From Oscillospiraceae bacterium (GTDB taxonomy: Bacteria; Bacillota; Clostridia; Oscillospirales; Ruminococcaceae), in the NCBI GenBank assembly GCA_017438745.1, contig JAFRUS010000055.1, positions 1-64,000 of the forward strand: a stretch of DNA of 64,000 nt, given 5' to 3'. Below are positions 41,901 to 48,849 of the stretch, in pieces. Both the position numbers and the translations under genes were made by a program. Positions within the stretch are counted from its first letter, which is position 1. Every line of letters starts with the position of its first letter. The notes under the pieces were generated by a model. It worked only from the letters and a program-made list of their open reading frames with translations, was not told the DNA's origin and ran no database searches.

Positions 41901-42665
41901 AGCGTTGAAATGATATCAAATGCCATTGCAGAGATGCGTACATATGGTGAAGGATTTATTATTGCAGATCAGTCACCGGGACTTCTTGATATGTCTGCTA
42001 TTCGTAATACAAATACGAAGATAATTATGAGATTACCGGATGAGAATGACCGTATTCTTGTTGGAAAATCAGCTTGCTTAAATGATAATCAGATAACGGA
42101 ACTTGCAAGACTGCCAAGAGGAGTAGCCGCCGTTTATCAGAACGAGTGGATTCAGCCGGTGTTGTGCATAGTAGATGCAGTTTCTCAGAATGATAATCCG
42201 TACAGTTATGTTGCTGAGACTAAAAATGAAAAATCAGATAATACCGCTGACAGAGTTGAGATTGCTGAAATGTTATGCAATAGTGTTAAACTGGAATCAG
42301 AACAGGAGTTATCTGATGTACGAGTGAAACTTGATAACATGGATATTCCGGCATCTGTTCAGGTGCTTATTTGTAAGCTGCTGAATAAACCTTCTCCTCA
42401 GCCGAATATGGAACAGATCGGTGAGATCTCAAAGTATCTTTTCCCGAAGGCTTATGAAGCTACAAAGGAAGTTTGTGACGATACTTCTGATAAGCGTGAA
42501 TGGACAAGACGTATCGAGGAAGAACTTAAGCAGAATATAGGTCGCGAGATTGATGATAAAACAAGAATATATCTTGTTCACGGTTTGATTCTTGCATATG
42601 TTTATATTCAGTGCAATGATATAAAAGCGTTACAGGACTGGACTGAAAGGGGAGGGATAAAATGA
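38988..42665 (+). CDS. HerA/FtsK-like ATPase with Ser/Thr/Asn-rich repeat insert
   Basis: 1225 residues (ATG 38988 has AAGGGG 9 nt upstream; ATG 38982 is too close). An N-terminal domain of about 280 residues is followed by a low-complexity segment (about 285-525) of repeated T-x-T-E/S-x-T motifs (TNTEGQTVTDTEG, SNSNTHTETEGD) and an A/S/V/T helical part. A DUF87-type motor follows, with Walker A GSTGSGKS at 719-726, EPAKGEYKHIYG, Walker B TVLEEAHNL near 945-953 and sensor-like IIADQSPGLLD. HerA motors translocate or unwind DNA with partner nucleases, or drive export. It overlaps the next gene by 4 nt. Confidence 0.85.
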   Translation: MGIKNFLAKRVEKAGDRIAKCSALSVQQVEDIERDRSEYYSALQKFNPNDPSALELTEKLIGLSSVEIFNAYLPQLADIYVPLQKDAEYERPFNPDYNIRYFNITKWVTDKDENSLEKLVNVYAVLSDEECNIALVFNRKYDKTEVYLAVVNTKNADSNTDVNRYRKQLADAIKGNFPGSELKTDKNEGVGIIPCLKNSRRYSVASASNVPAEKSEKFISQTIEKLLDGIVPENPSQEYTLILLATPIQDVAERKLRLSELYSGLAPYASWQTNFTYVQSKMTGSSANFGVNAGVSAGVQNGTNQSIANSNGVTDSTSNAETNTEGQTVTDTEGTTNTESEGETNTSTETDSVNDSETNTYSNSNTHTETEGDTDTHTDGTSESQNDSDSKSKGFAFLLNVTRNKTSGESHGSNTSDAHSKLKQFSDAVTNTASKAMSHGTGHSTAESIAKTVTNSVAKNISRSVANSTSRALTSTVGRALSRTVTNTVGVSRALSLGGNFGVNFARSSNISATIGNNEGITQTFTNYNIKHALELLEEQMKRYEQSTALGLWDFAAYVLSEDLSIANNVAHSYIALTQGEKSFMSNASINLWRGDMGEESEEAKEICDYLRELRHPVFGINPVLVNEYKDYFVYPVTVTAATSLSGKELAYSLNFPRKSVEGLPVIECAEFGRNIVTYDEEKSLNTIRLGSVFHMHHEENTVVELDLNSLASHTFITGSTGSGKSNTVYQILNEASRKKVNFLVIEPAKGEYKHIYGNKKDVSVYGTNPAVSDLLRINPFSFEKGIHILEHLDGLIEIFNVCWPMYAAMPAVLKSAIEKSYEDCGWNLRESYNPYGDDLYPTFADVTRNIKTIIDSSEYDNENKGAYKGSLITRLQSLTNGINGMIFTSDEISAEELFDKNVICDLSRVRSNETKSLMMGILVLKLQEYRMISGRMNADLKHITVLEEAHNLLKKTSTEQPVEGGNLLGKSVEMISNAIAEMRTYGEGFIIADQSPGLLDMSAIRNTNTKIIMRLPDENDRILVGKSACLNDNQITELARLPRGVAAVYQNEWIQPVLCIVDAVSQNDNPYSYVAETKNEKSDNTADRVEIAEMLCNSVKLESEQELSDVRVKLDNMDIPASVQVLICKLLNKPSPQPNMEQIGEISKYLFPKAYEATKEVCDDTSDKREWTRRIEEELKQNIGREIDDKTRIYLVHGLILAYVYIQCNDIKALQDWTERGGIK

Positions 42666-43225
42666 TTGAGGCATTAGTGGGTGCTGCAGCTAAGGCAGCA
42701 GAAACAGTTGCAAAAGTAGGTGAAGTTGCTAAGGATGTCGGAAAAGAAATGTTCGATCCTCGTAAAGCACTTGATTCTGCAGGTGTTGACTTTAAGGATA
42801 TGAAGAACGGACGTATTGATGCTTTTGATCCGAAGAAACCGTTGGATATCGTAGCTGAAACGGAAAATAAGGTTAAGGGTGGCGGCAGTTACAGAGAAGT
42901 AAAGAAATATGCTGATGGCGAGAAACAAGAAGTACATCACGTACCGGCTAAATCATCTTATGAATTATCGTCTTTATCATTCGAGGATGGTCCGGCTATA
43001 AAAATGGATAAGGCTGATCACAGAAAAACTGCAAGCTGTGGAAATTCAAGAGAAGCACGAGAGTACTGTGCAAAGCAGAAAGAATACATCGATGAAGGAA
43101 AATTCAGAGAAGCTTTACAAATGGATATAGATGATATCCGTGAAAAGTTTGGAGACAAGTACGAGAAAGAAATATCTGAAATGCTTGAATATGTTGATAC
43201 ATTAGAAAAGGAAGGTAAAATATAA
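42662..43225 (+). CDS. Putative HH-motif nuclease / polymorphic-toxin-type domain protein
   Basis: 187 residues. An alanine-rich helical start (residues 3-30) leads to a C-terminal domain with H92-H93-V-P-A, GPAIKMDKADHRKT (110-123) and ALQMDIDDIREKFG (151-164). The arrangement HHxPA...DH.xTAS...EA..Y resembles toxin tips of Rhs/polymorphic toxins that I associate with HNH-like nucleases; this is recognition of a pattern, not a database hit. No signal peptide. It is translationally coupled to the HerA-like ATPase (ATGA overlap) and to the next small gene (TAATG). Confidence 0.55.
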   Translation: MIEALVGAAAKAAETVAKVGEVAKDVGKEMFDPRKALDSAGVDFKDMKNGRIDAFDPKKPLDIVAETENKVKGGGSYREVKKYADGEKQEVHHVPAKSSYELSSLSFEDGPAIKMDKADHRKTASCGNSREAREYCAKQKEYIDEGKFREALQMDIDDIREKFGDKYEKEISEMLEYVDTLEKEGKI

Positions 43226-43614
43226 TGATACGATTTGATGTTGATCCTACTGTCAGTGTGGATGAAATTAAATTTGGTTCATCGCGCTCGGATGTAAGAA
43301 ATAGATATGGTGAGTGCGAAGAATTTAAGAAAAACAAGTATAGTAAAAATACCACTGACGACTTTGGTGATTTTCATGTTTACTATACCGAGGATGATGA
43401 ATTTGAAGCAATCGAGTTTTTTCCGGATGATTCTTACAGTATATTCATTAACGGAAAAAAGCTCACAAACAATATTTCCGAATTAAAAGAAATTCTTCCT
43501 GATCTTGAAGAGGATTGTGGCAGTTATACAAGTGTCAAGTTTTCAGTAGGTTTTGATTATAATGATGGCTGCATAGAGAGTATATTATTTGGCTGTCAGG
43601 ACTATTATAAATAA
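43225..43614 (+). CDS. Small acidic protein, candidate immunity or accessory factor
   Basis: 129 residues, acidic, beta-rich (VDEIKFGSSRSDVRNRYGE, FHVYYTEDDEFEAIEFFPDD, VKFSVGFDYNDGCIESILFG). Size, charge and position directly after a toxin-like gene (1-nt overlap) fit an immunity protein, but I recognise no family. It ends the operon; a hairpin follows at 43632. Confidence 0.5.
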   Translation: MIRFDVDPTVSVDEIKFGSSRSDVRNRYGECEEFKKNKYSKNTTDDFGDFHVYYTEDDEFEAIEFFPDDSYSIFINGKKLTNNISELKEILPDLEEDCGSYTSVKFSVGFDYNDGCIESILFGCQDYYK

Positions 43615-43629
43615 CAGAGCATAAAAATA

Positions 43630-43680
43630 GTTAAACCGAGCTGCCAGTGCAGCCCGGTTTAATAAATAGTACCATCAAAA
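43630..43680 (+). repeat. 51-bp direct repeat, left copy (contains terminator hairpin)
   Basis: AAACCG.GCTGC...GCAGC.CGGTTT hairpin plus ATAGTACCATCAAAAC. A copy with 5 differences lies at 44920-44970. The two bracket the DUF3791/DUF3990 cassette. It also serves as terminator for the HerA operon. Confidence 0.7.
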
Positions 43681-43749
43681 CCTTATCTTAATAATGTAGT
43701 TGTTGAAAAATAACTATAACGCAAAACTATATTAATAAAATATATAATC

Positions 43750-43868
43750 ACAACACATGATGCAGTGTACATTGAAAATGAGTTTTTAGTTGTTACGAAT
43801 ATAATGATATTTCTGATAATTTTATTGAATATTATAGAAAGTGGAAAAACAAATATCTCAAATCTTGA
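43750..43868 (+). pseudogene. Frameshifted gene remnant
   Basis: In one frame 43759 onward reads DAVYIENEFLVVTN; after a one-base shift near 43801 it continues NDISDNFIEYYRKWKNKYLK and stops at 43866-43868. The joined peptide looks like a natural protein end, so this is probably a decayed gene. Family not recognised. The rest of the gap 43615-43940 holds only the 51-bp repeat. Confidence 0.35.
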
Positions 43869-43940
43869 AATAAAAAGTTTTTTACGATATAATTGAAAGA
43901 AAAAGCCTTGTTACCGAGTGTAGTATATGGAAGTGATTAT

Positions 43941-44162
43941 ATGAGTGAACAGAGAAAAGAAATCAATTATGTCTTAGCCTGCATAATCGAATTTTCAAGA
44001 AAATATGATATTACGATCAAACAGGCGTTTGATTATTTGTTCCAATACAAAGCAATAGAATTCCTGAAAGAAAACTATGACATAGAACATACGCTTTCGC
44101 TGGATGATGCACTTGATGATATGGTGCTGATCTGCCAGAATAACGGAGGAAATCTGGAATGA
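43941..44162 (+). CDS. DUF3791 family protein
   Basis: 73 residues from ATG 43941 (GGAAGTG SD; the frame is open upstream to 43893). Helical protein with the family pattern EINYVLACIIEFSRKYDITI, KQAFDYLFQYKAIEFLKENY. Such proteins are regularly encoded directly before DUF3990 genes and are presumed antitoxin or regulatory partners. It overlaps the next gene by 4 nt. Confidence 0.8.
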   Translation: MSEQRKEINYVLACIIEFSRKYDITIKQAFDYLFQYKAIEFLKENYDIEHTLSLDDALDDMVLICQNNGGNLE

Positions 44163-44668
44163 TACTTTATCATGGAACAAATACAGAAATAGAATTTGTA
44201 GATTTGGAAAAGTGCAGACCTTTTAAAGATTTTGGTAAAGGTTTCTATACCACAGAAATTTACGAACAGGCTAAGAAAATGGCTGCCAGAGTATCTAGAA
44301 TTTACGGCGGATCTCCTGTTGTAAATGTATTTGAGTTATCGGTTGATATTAAAGATTATCCTGGACTGAATGTACTTGATTTTGGAGAACAGCCTTCAAA
44401 GGAATGGGCCAGATTTGTTATGAATAACAGGAATAAGTCTTTTACAGATTATTCAGATCCTGAATGTAACTTTGATTACAAATATGATATTGTTATCGGC
44501 CCTATTGCAGATGATGATATGACCATGTTGTTTCGTCAATACCAAAATAAAATGATATCTTTTGATATGCTGATTAAAGGAATGACTTTTAAAGATGTTA
44601 CTAATCAGATTTCTTTTCATACACATGAAAGCCTGAAATTACTAAAGAAAGCAGGAACGATAAAATGA
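44159..44668 (+). CDS. DUF3990 family protein, ADP-ribosyltransferase-like toxin candidate
   Basis: 169 residues with the DUF3990 signature: LYHGTNTEIEFVDLEKCRP, FKDFGKGFYTTEIYEQAKKMA, DYKYDIVIGPIADDDM and SFHTHESLKLL. The YHGT...GFYTT pattern resembles the NAD-binding core of ADP-ribosyltransferases, the fold to which I believe this family is assigned. Middle gene of a coupled three-gene cassette, so a toxin-antitoxin role is likely but inferred. No signal peptide. Confidence 0.75.
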   Translation: MILYHGTNTEIEFVDLEKCRPFKDFGKGFYTTEIYEQAKKMAARVSRIYGGSPVVNVFELSVDIKDYPGLNVLDFGEQPSKEWARFVMNNRNKSFTDYSDPECNFDYKYDIVIGPIADDDMTMLFRQYQNKMISFDMLIKGMTFKDVTNQISFHTHESLKLLKKAGTIK

Positions 44669-44895
44669 CAGTTCAGGAACAGTTGATGGAGTTCAATATT
44701 CAGGATATTATTGAATATATCGTTAATGATGAAAAAACAGATTATGAAGCAGCAATGAAGAGCTTTTTTTCTTCTGTAACTTTTGAAAAACTGCAGGACC
44801 TCGAAACAGGTCTTTACCGCGAAAGTTCAGGTTATGTGTACGATCTGTACTGTGCGGAGAAATCAAATGGATTATTTGTTCAAAATGAGATATGA
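44665..44895 (+). CDS. Small protein of the DUF3990 cassette
   Basis: 76 residues, overlapping DUF3990 by 4 nt. Helical start (QEQLMEFNIQDIIEYIVND) then FEKLQDLETGLYRESSGYVY, a pattern I have seen in small proteins that accompany DUF3990. Possible second antitoxin component; function unknown. Confidence 0.6.
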   Translation: MTVQEQLMEFNIQDIIEYIVNDEKTDYEAAMKSFFSSVTFEKLQDLETGLYRESSGYVYDLYCAEKSNGLFVQNEI

Positions 44896-44919
44896 AATCA
44901 AAAACAAAACATCGAAAAG

Positions 44920-44970
44920 GTTAAACCGGACTGCCAGTGCAGCCCGGTTTTATAAGTAGCACCATCAAAA
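44920..44970 (+). repeat. 51-bp direct repeat, right copy
   Basis: Matches 43630-43680 at 46 of 51 positions in the same orientation, 1290 bp away; AAACCGG...CCGGTTTT hairpin also terminates the cassette. Confidence 0.7.
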
Positions 44971-45130
44971 CTTTGTTTTGATGGTACCATTTCTAATCAC
45001 TGCAGCTTGATCTGCTGCAGTAAATACGAAGTAAAATGCACCGGATCCGGTGAGTTTATGCATTTTAAGTGCAACTCATGCCCGAATCCGGCACTATCAG
45101 TAGTGCACCTTCGGTGCACCGATCCTGACT
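44971..45130. other. Gene-free repeat-rich spacer
   Basis: Palindromes only: CTTTGTTTTGATGG pairs with CCATCAAAAC of the 51-bp repeat, CTGCAG...CTGCAG, AAAATGCACCGG...GCATTTT, and a block shared with 34114-34163 (GTGCACCTTCGGTGCACCGA). No coding sequence seen. Confidence 0.5.
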
Positions 45131-45157
45131 TTGAAGTTATTGAAGTGACATTGAAGT
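45131..45157 (+). repeat. TTGAAGT array 4 (three units)
   Basis: Units at 45131, 45140 and 45151 (9- and 11-bp steps) preceded by the same GATCCTGACT flank as array 3. Lies upstream of the lipoprotein promoter. Confidence 0.75.
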
Positions 45158-45172
45158 GATCATGATTCGTAC

Positions 45173-45201
45173 TTGCAAAACATTTGTGTATGTGATATGA
45201 T
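45173..45201 (+). promoter_or_regulatory. sigma-A promoter of the lipoprotein gene
   Basis: TTGCAA (45173-45178), 17-bp spacer, TATGAT (45196-45201); leader of about 110 nt with AAAGGGG RBS. Confidence 0.6.
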
Positions 45202-45317
45202 AGTAAACGGCTAATATAGTAACCGAAAGATCGTCTTTTGTTTACTGTCAGCCGATTTGCAGAAGGCAAATTCAGTTTGCGTATCTGCCAGATATATAAT
45301 TAAAAGGGGTTAGGAAA

Positions 45318-46364
45318 ATGAAAAGGAAAAAGAAAACGATTGCTTATCTTGCTGCTGTTTCAGTGATGGCTTTAATGATGACTGGATGCAGTTCATCTTC
45401 AGGAACATCTGAACAGAAAGATGACAGGGAAGCAGAAATCACTCTGACAGCAATGGACGAACCAGCTGGAAAAGCAGAAAACGAGGAAGAATCAGCAGAA
45501 CAGGTTTCAGAAGAAACAAAAGCTGAGGTGAAAGAAACAGAAGCGCTGACCCAGGCCGTTACTGAAAATGTATCCTCCGGTGATACAGAAACAAAGGAGA
45601 ATGTAAAATCAGACAGCACTGAATCAGACACAGCCAGCTCAAAGCCATATGAATATCCGGAGGATATCTGTGAAGGCGCTGCTGTTGTGGAAAACAGCGA
45701 CGGAAGTCTTACACTTACTGTAGATAACGGAGAACTTAGCGTTGATTTTCCGCCGGAGTGGAAAAATCATTTTATTGTAACACACAGTGATACGAATCCT
45801 GACGGTGAATCTGGAAATAATTACTTCGTAAGCAGTAAAACACCAACTGTAGAAGGCGGAAATTATCATGTAACAATTTTGGCTTTATTTAAGAATGATA
45901 GATTTTATGTAAATGCTGGCGTTCATCCGATTGGTTATTCTAACGGAGGATACTGGCATCTTTACAAGCGAACTGATGACGTATGGAATCATGAAAATCC
46001 TAAACAAGTTGAAGAAGAAAACATTGTTTATGAAAAATTATGTGACTTTGTTCTAAAGTCATTCCGCAGCCGACGCGATTCTGGCGAAATGACAAGAGAA
46101 TTCCCGATTCCTGAAAAAGCATTTGGTCATGTATCTATAGGCGTAAATTCTGATAAACCATACTGTGGCTATTCACTTGAATCAATTCTTTCAGGCGGTG
46201 AACTCGAGAATGTCTGGGATGTAGAGGATGGCTGGCACGTTACTGCAACAGATGCTGTTTACGACTGCTATAACACGTACATTAACTGTTACGACACTGA
46301 TGACGGTGACAAGTACGGTTGGATCTCGTTCTGGAATCTTGCTTTTCCGGATAATATCGGATAA
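45318..46364 (+). CDS. Lipoprotein of unknown function
   Basis: 348 residues: lipoprotein signal peptide with lipobox MTGC (Cys24), a long Glu/Thr/Ser-rich tether (about 35-112), and a C-terminal domain (about 115-348) with a Trp/Tyr-rich beta pattern (VDFPPEWKNHFIV, YHVTILALFKNDRFYV, GYWHLYKR, FPIPEKAFGHVSIG). Exposed on the outer face of the membrane. No family recognised. Confidence 0.75.
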   Translation: MKRKKKTIAYLAAVSVMALMMTGCSSSSGTSEQKDDREAEITLTAMDEPAGKAENEEESAEQVSEETKAEVKETEALTQAVTENVSSGDTETKENVKSDSTESDTASSKPYEYPEDICEGAAVVENSDGSLTLTVDNGELSVDFPPEWKNHFIVTHSDTNPDGESGNNYFVSSKTPTVEGGNYHVTILALFKNDRFYVNAGVHPIGYSNGGYWHLYKRTDDVWNHENPKQVEEENIVYEKLCDFVLKSFRSRRDSGEMTREFPIPEKAFGHVSIGVNSDKPYCGYSLESILSGGELENVWDVEDGWHVTATDAVYDCYNTYINCYDTDDGDKYGWISFWNLAFPDNIG

Positions 46365-46394
46365 ATGATTTTATAATGAAATACTGATAAGGCA

Positions 46395-46415
46395 GGGGCT
46401 GTTTTTAACAGCCCC
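46395..46415 (+). terminator. Terminator after the lipoprotein gene
   Basis: GGGGCTGT/ACAGCCCC stem, TTTTA loop, then TTGTTTTA. Confidence 0.8.
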
Positions 46416-46481
46416 TTGTTTTATGATTGCGCCGAAGGCGCCACCATTTCTGAAAAGGAATGCCTTGCGGCATACTATCTG

Positions 46482-46516
46482 AAATTATCCCCCCAAGTTG
46501 GGGGATAATTTTTGGA
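46482..46516. terminator. Strong hairpin with T tail
   Basis: AAATTATCCCCC/GGGGGATAATTT stem around CAAGTT, followed by TTTTGG, in the gap before the AAA ATPase gene. Confidence 0.6.
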
Positions 46517-46552
46517 AAAACATGGATTTTCGGAAAATATGTAAAACAAGCA

Positions 46553-46640
46553 ATGATTCGCTAAGAAAATGTGTGAAACCCCTCGATGATTCGCTAAGAA
46601 AATGTGCAAACTCTCGAATTATTTACTATGAAAATGTGCG
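46553..46640 (+). repeat. Three imperfect 33-bp tandem repeats
   Basis: CTAAGAAAATGTG recurs at 46561, 46594 and (as CTATGAAAATGTG) 46626, with ATGATTCG preceding the first two. Located about 100 bp upstream of the AAA_14 gene; possible regulator binding sites. Confidence 0.6.
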
Positions 46641-46738
46641 ATAGTACACTGAGATTACGTAAATACGTAATCTACAGGCTCTTGATTTTGCTCTGGTTTT
46701 GTAGTATCATAATAATGTAGAAACCGGAGGTGCTAAAT

Positions 46739-48073
46739 ATGTATTTATCACGTAAAATAGATAAGTTTCTAAGCGAATGGAAAGCCGATGCAGACAGAAA
46801 GCCGCTGATAATAAAAGGGCCGCGTCAGGTCGGTAAAACGGAATCTGTACGCCATTTTGCAAAAGAGAACTATGAGAGCTTTATAGAGATCAATTTTGTT
46901 GTTGAACCAAAGTACGAGAAGATCATTGCTGACGGATACAGTGCGGAAAGTATAGTCAAGTACATTTCACTCCTTGATCCTTCGAAAAAATTCATCGCAG
47001 GAAAAACGCTTATCTTCTTTGATGAGGTACAGAAGTTTCCGGATATAGCGACCAGTCTGAAATTTTTCAAAGAGGACGGCAGATTTGATGTTATATGCAG
47101 CGGATCGATGCTTGAAATCAACTATCACAAAATCGAAAGCAACAGTGTTGGATATAAGACCGATTATATTATGCGTTCGATGGATTTCGACGAATTCCTT
47201 ACTGCTAAAGGATATGACAGTTCACTGCGTGAAGATATGCTTAAGCATATGAAGGAACTTAAACCTTTCAATGACCTTGAAATGGACCTTTTCAGATCGC
47301 TCTTCCTTGACTATTGCGTTCTCGGAGGTATGCCGGCAGTTGTTTTAAAATATATTGAAACAGGAACTTTTGAAGGTTCACTTGAAACCCAGAGACAGCT
47401 TCTTGAAGACTATAAGGAAGATATCCGCAAATATGCCGAAGGAGTTGATCAGACACGTATTCTCAATGTTTACAACCGTATCGCTCCGCAGCTTGCAAAG
47501 GAAAATAAAAAGTTTCAGATATCCAAAGTTGCTACAGGTGCGCGGTTCCGTGACTACCGCGGATGCATCGAATGGCTGAATGATGCGGGGATCGTTAATG
47601 TCTGCTATTGCATGTCGTTTCCTGAACTGCCGTTAAGAGGCAACTATGATGATGACAAATTCAAGCTTTATTTCGCTGACAGCGGTCTTCTTGTGGCGAT
47701 GCTTGATGATGAAGCTCAGGATGATCTGCGTGCAAATAAAAATCTTGGAGTATACAAAGGTGCGCTGTATGAGAATATTGTCGGTGAAGCTTTTGTAAAG
47801 AGCGGATGCGAACTGTATTATTACCGCCGTGATGATTCACAGCTTGAACAGGACTTTTTCATGAGGACAAAAGATCATCTCGTTCCGGTTGAAGTCAAGG
47901 CGGAGAACGGAAAGACCAAGTCGCTGAAAACTCTTATCAGTTCTGACAGATATCCGGATATATCTTTCGGAGTTAAACTGTTTAACGGAAATATAGGGTT
48001 TGATGATAATGTTTATTCGTTTCCGTATTTCTGCTCGTTTCTGCTGAAAGAGTTTCTCCGTACAATAGAATGA
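46739..48073 (+). CDS. AAA_14/DUF4143 ATP-binding protein
   Basis: 444 residues from ATG 46739 (GGAGG 8 nt upstream). N-terminal AAA ATPase with Walker A KGPRQVGKTES and Walker B TLIFFDEVQKFP, and a C-terminal DUF4143 domain with a nuclease-like tail (CELYYYRRDDSQLEQDFFM, VPVEVKAENGKTKSL). A very common, often multi-copy and laterally exchanged family in Bacteroidetes and Clostridia; function not established. Monocistronic. Confidence 0.88.
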   Translation: MYLSRKIDKFLSEWKADADRKPLIIKGPRQVGKTESVRHFAKENYESFIEINFVVEPKYEKIIADGYSAESIVKYISLLDPSKKFIAGKTLIFFDEVQKFPDIATSLKFFKEDGRFDVICSGSMLEINYHKIESNSVGYKTDYIMRSMDFDEFLTAKGYDSSLREDMLKHMKELKPFNDLEMDLFRSLFLDYCVLGGMPAVVLKYIETGTFEGSLETQRQLLEDYKEDIRKYAEGVDQTRILNVYNRIAPQLAKENKKFQISKVATGARFRDYRGCIEWLNDAGIVNVCYCMSFPELPLRGNYDDDKFKLYFADSGLLVAMLDDEAQDDLRANKNLGVYKGALYENIVGEAFVKSGCELYYYRRDDSQLEQDFFMRTKDHLVPVEVKAENGKTKSLKTLISSDRYPDISFGVKLFNGNIGFDDNVYSFPYFCSFLLKEFLRTIE

Positions 48074-48078
48074 TAAAA

Positions 48079-48107
48079 GATACTGGCGCATCTGACACGC
48101 CGGTATC
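48079..48107 (+). terminator. Terminator after AAA_14 gene
   Basis: GATACTGGCG/CGCCGGTATC stem with one G-T pair, followed by TTTTTTA; member of the CCGGCGTGTC hairpin family. Confidence 0.8.
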
Positions 48108-48129
48108 TTTTTTATTTCAGAAAAAATAT

Positions 48130-48162
48130 TGTAACCTTTTCTTTCAGATGTCGTGTATATAG
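48130..48162 (+). promoter_or_regulatory. Candidate ECF promoter, sigma gene 3
   Basis: TGTAACCTTTT, typical of ECF -35 elements, and CGTGTATATAG (48152-48162). The latter plus ACAG is shared with the region before ECF gene 1. Confidence 0.5.
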
Positions 48163-48202
48163 ACAGAAGAGCTCTTTGAAACCCAAACGAAAGGAAGATC
48201 AG

Positions 48203-48757
48203 ATGGAAGACAGCGAGATACTGGAACTTTACCGTCAGCGTTCGGAAGATGCGATTGCCCGGACGGATAAGAAATACGGGCGGTATCTTTACACTATAGC
48301 ATACAACATTCTTCATGACAACGGCGAGACCGAGGAGTGCGTGAATGAATCATATTTCAAGACATGGAATGTTATCCCGCCGCAGTTCCCGAAGAATCTT
48401 GCGACGTTTATCGGCAAGATCGTGAGGCATACGGCGTTTGATGTTTTTCGTGCCAAATACACGCAGAAGCGCGGAAGCGGTGAAGTGAATCTTGTTCTAT
48501 CCGAAGTGGAGGAATGTATCGGGAACAATGATGTGGAAGAAGAACTTGACCGTAAGGAAACGCTGAAAGTGATAACGGAATTTCTTGATAACAGCGATGT
48601 GCAGAAGAGAAGAATGTTTATATTAAGATACTGGTATGTCATGCCCGTAAAAGAGATAGCAGAAAAATTCGGCATGACTGAAAGCAACGTGAAGGTGACA
48701 CTTCACCGTATGCGCGATGGGCTGAAAAAAGAACTTATGAAGAACGGACTTATATAG
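48203..48757 (+). CDS. ECF sigma factor 3
   Basis: 184 residues from ATG 48203 (AAAGGAAG SD). Close relative of ECF factor 1 (DSEILELYRQRSEDAIARTD, KKYGRYLYTIAYNILHDNGE, ECVNESYFKTWNVIPP) with region 4 RMFILRYWYVMPVKEIAEKF and GMTESNVKVTLHRMRDGLKK. The partner membrane protein gene lies 92 bp downstream rather than overlapping. Confidence 0.9.
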   Translation: MEDSEILELYRQRSEDAIARTDKKYGRYLYTIAYNILHDNGETEECVNESYFKTWNVIPPQFPKNLATFIGKIVRHTAFDVFRAKYTQKRGSGEVNLVLSEVEECIGNNDVEEELDRKETLKVITEFLDNSDVQKRRMFILRYWYVMPVKEIAEKFGMTESNVKVTLHRMRDGLKKELMKNGLI

Positions 48758-48849
48758 GAACATGCTGCTCCGCCTGAAATTGCAGATCGGTCTGATATAT
48801 CAGAGCCGTTCAAAAGATAGAGCGGAGTTTACTGAAAGGAAAGGTACAA

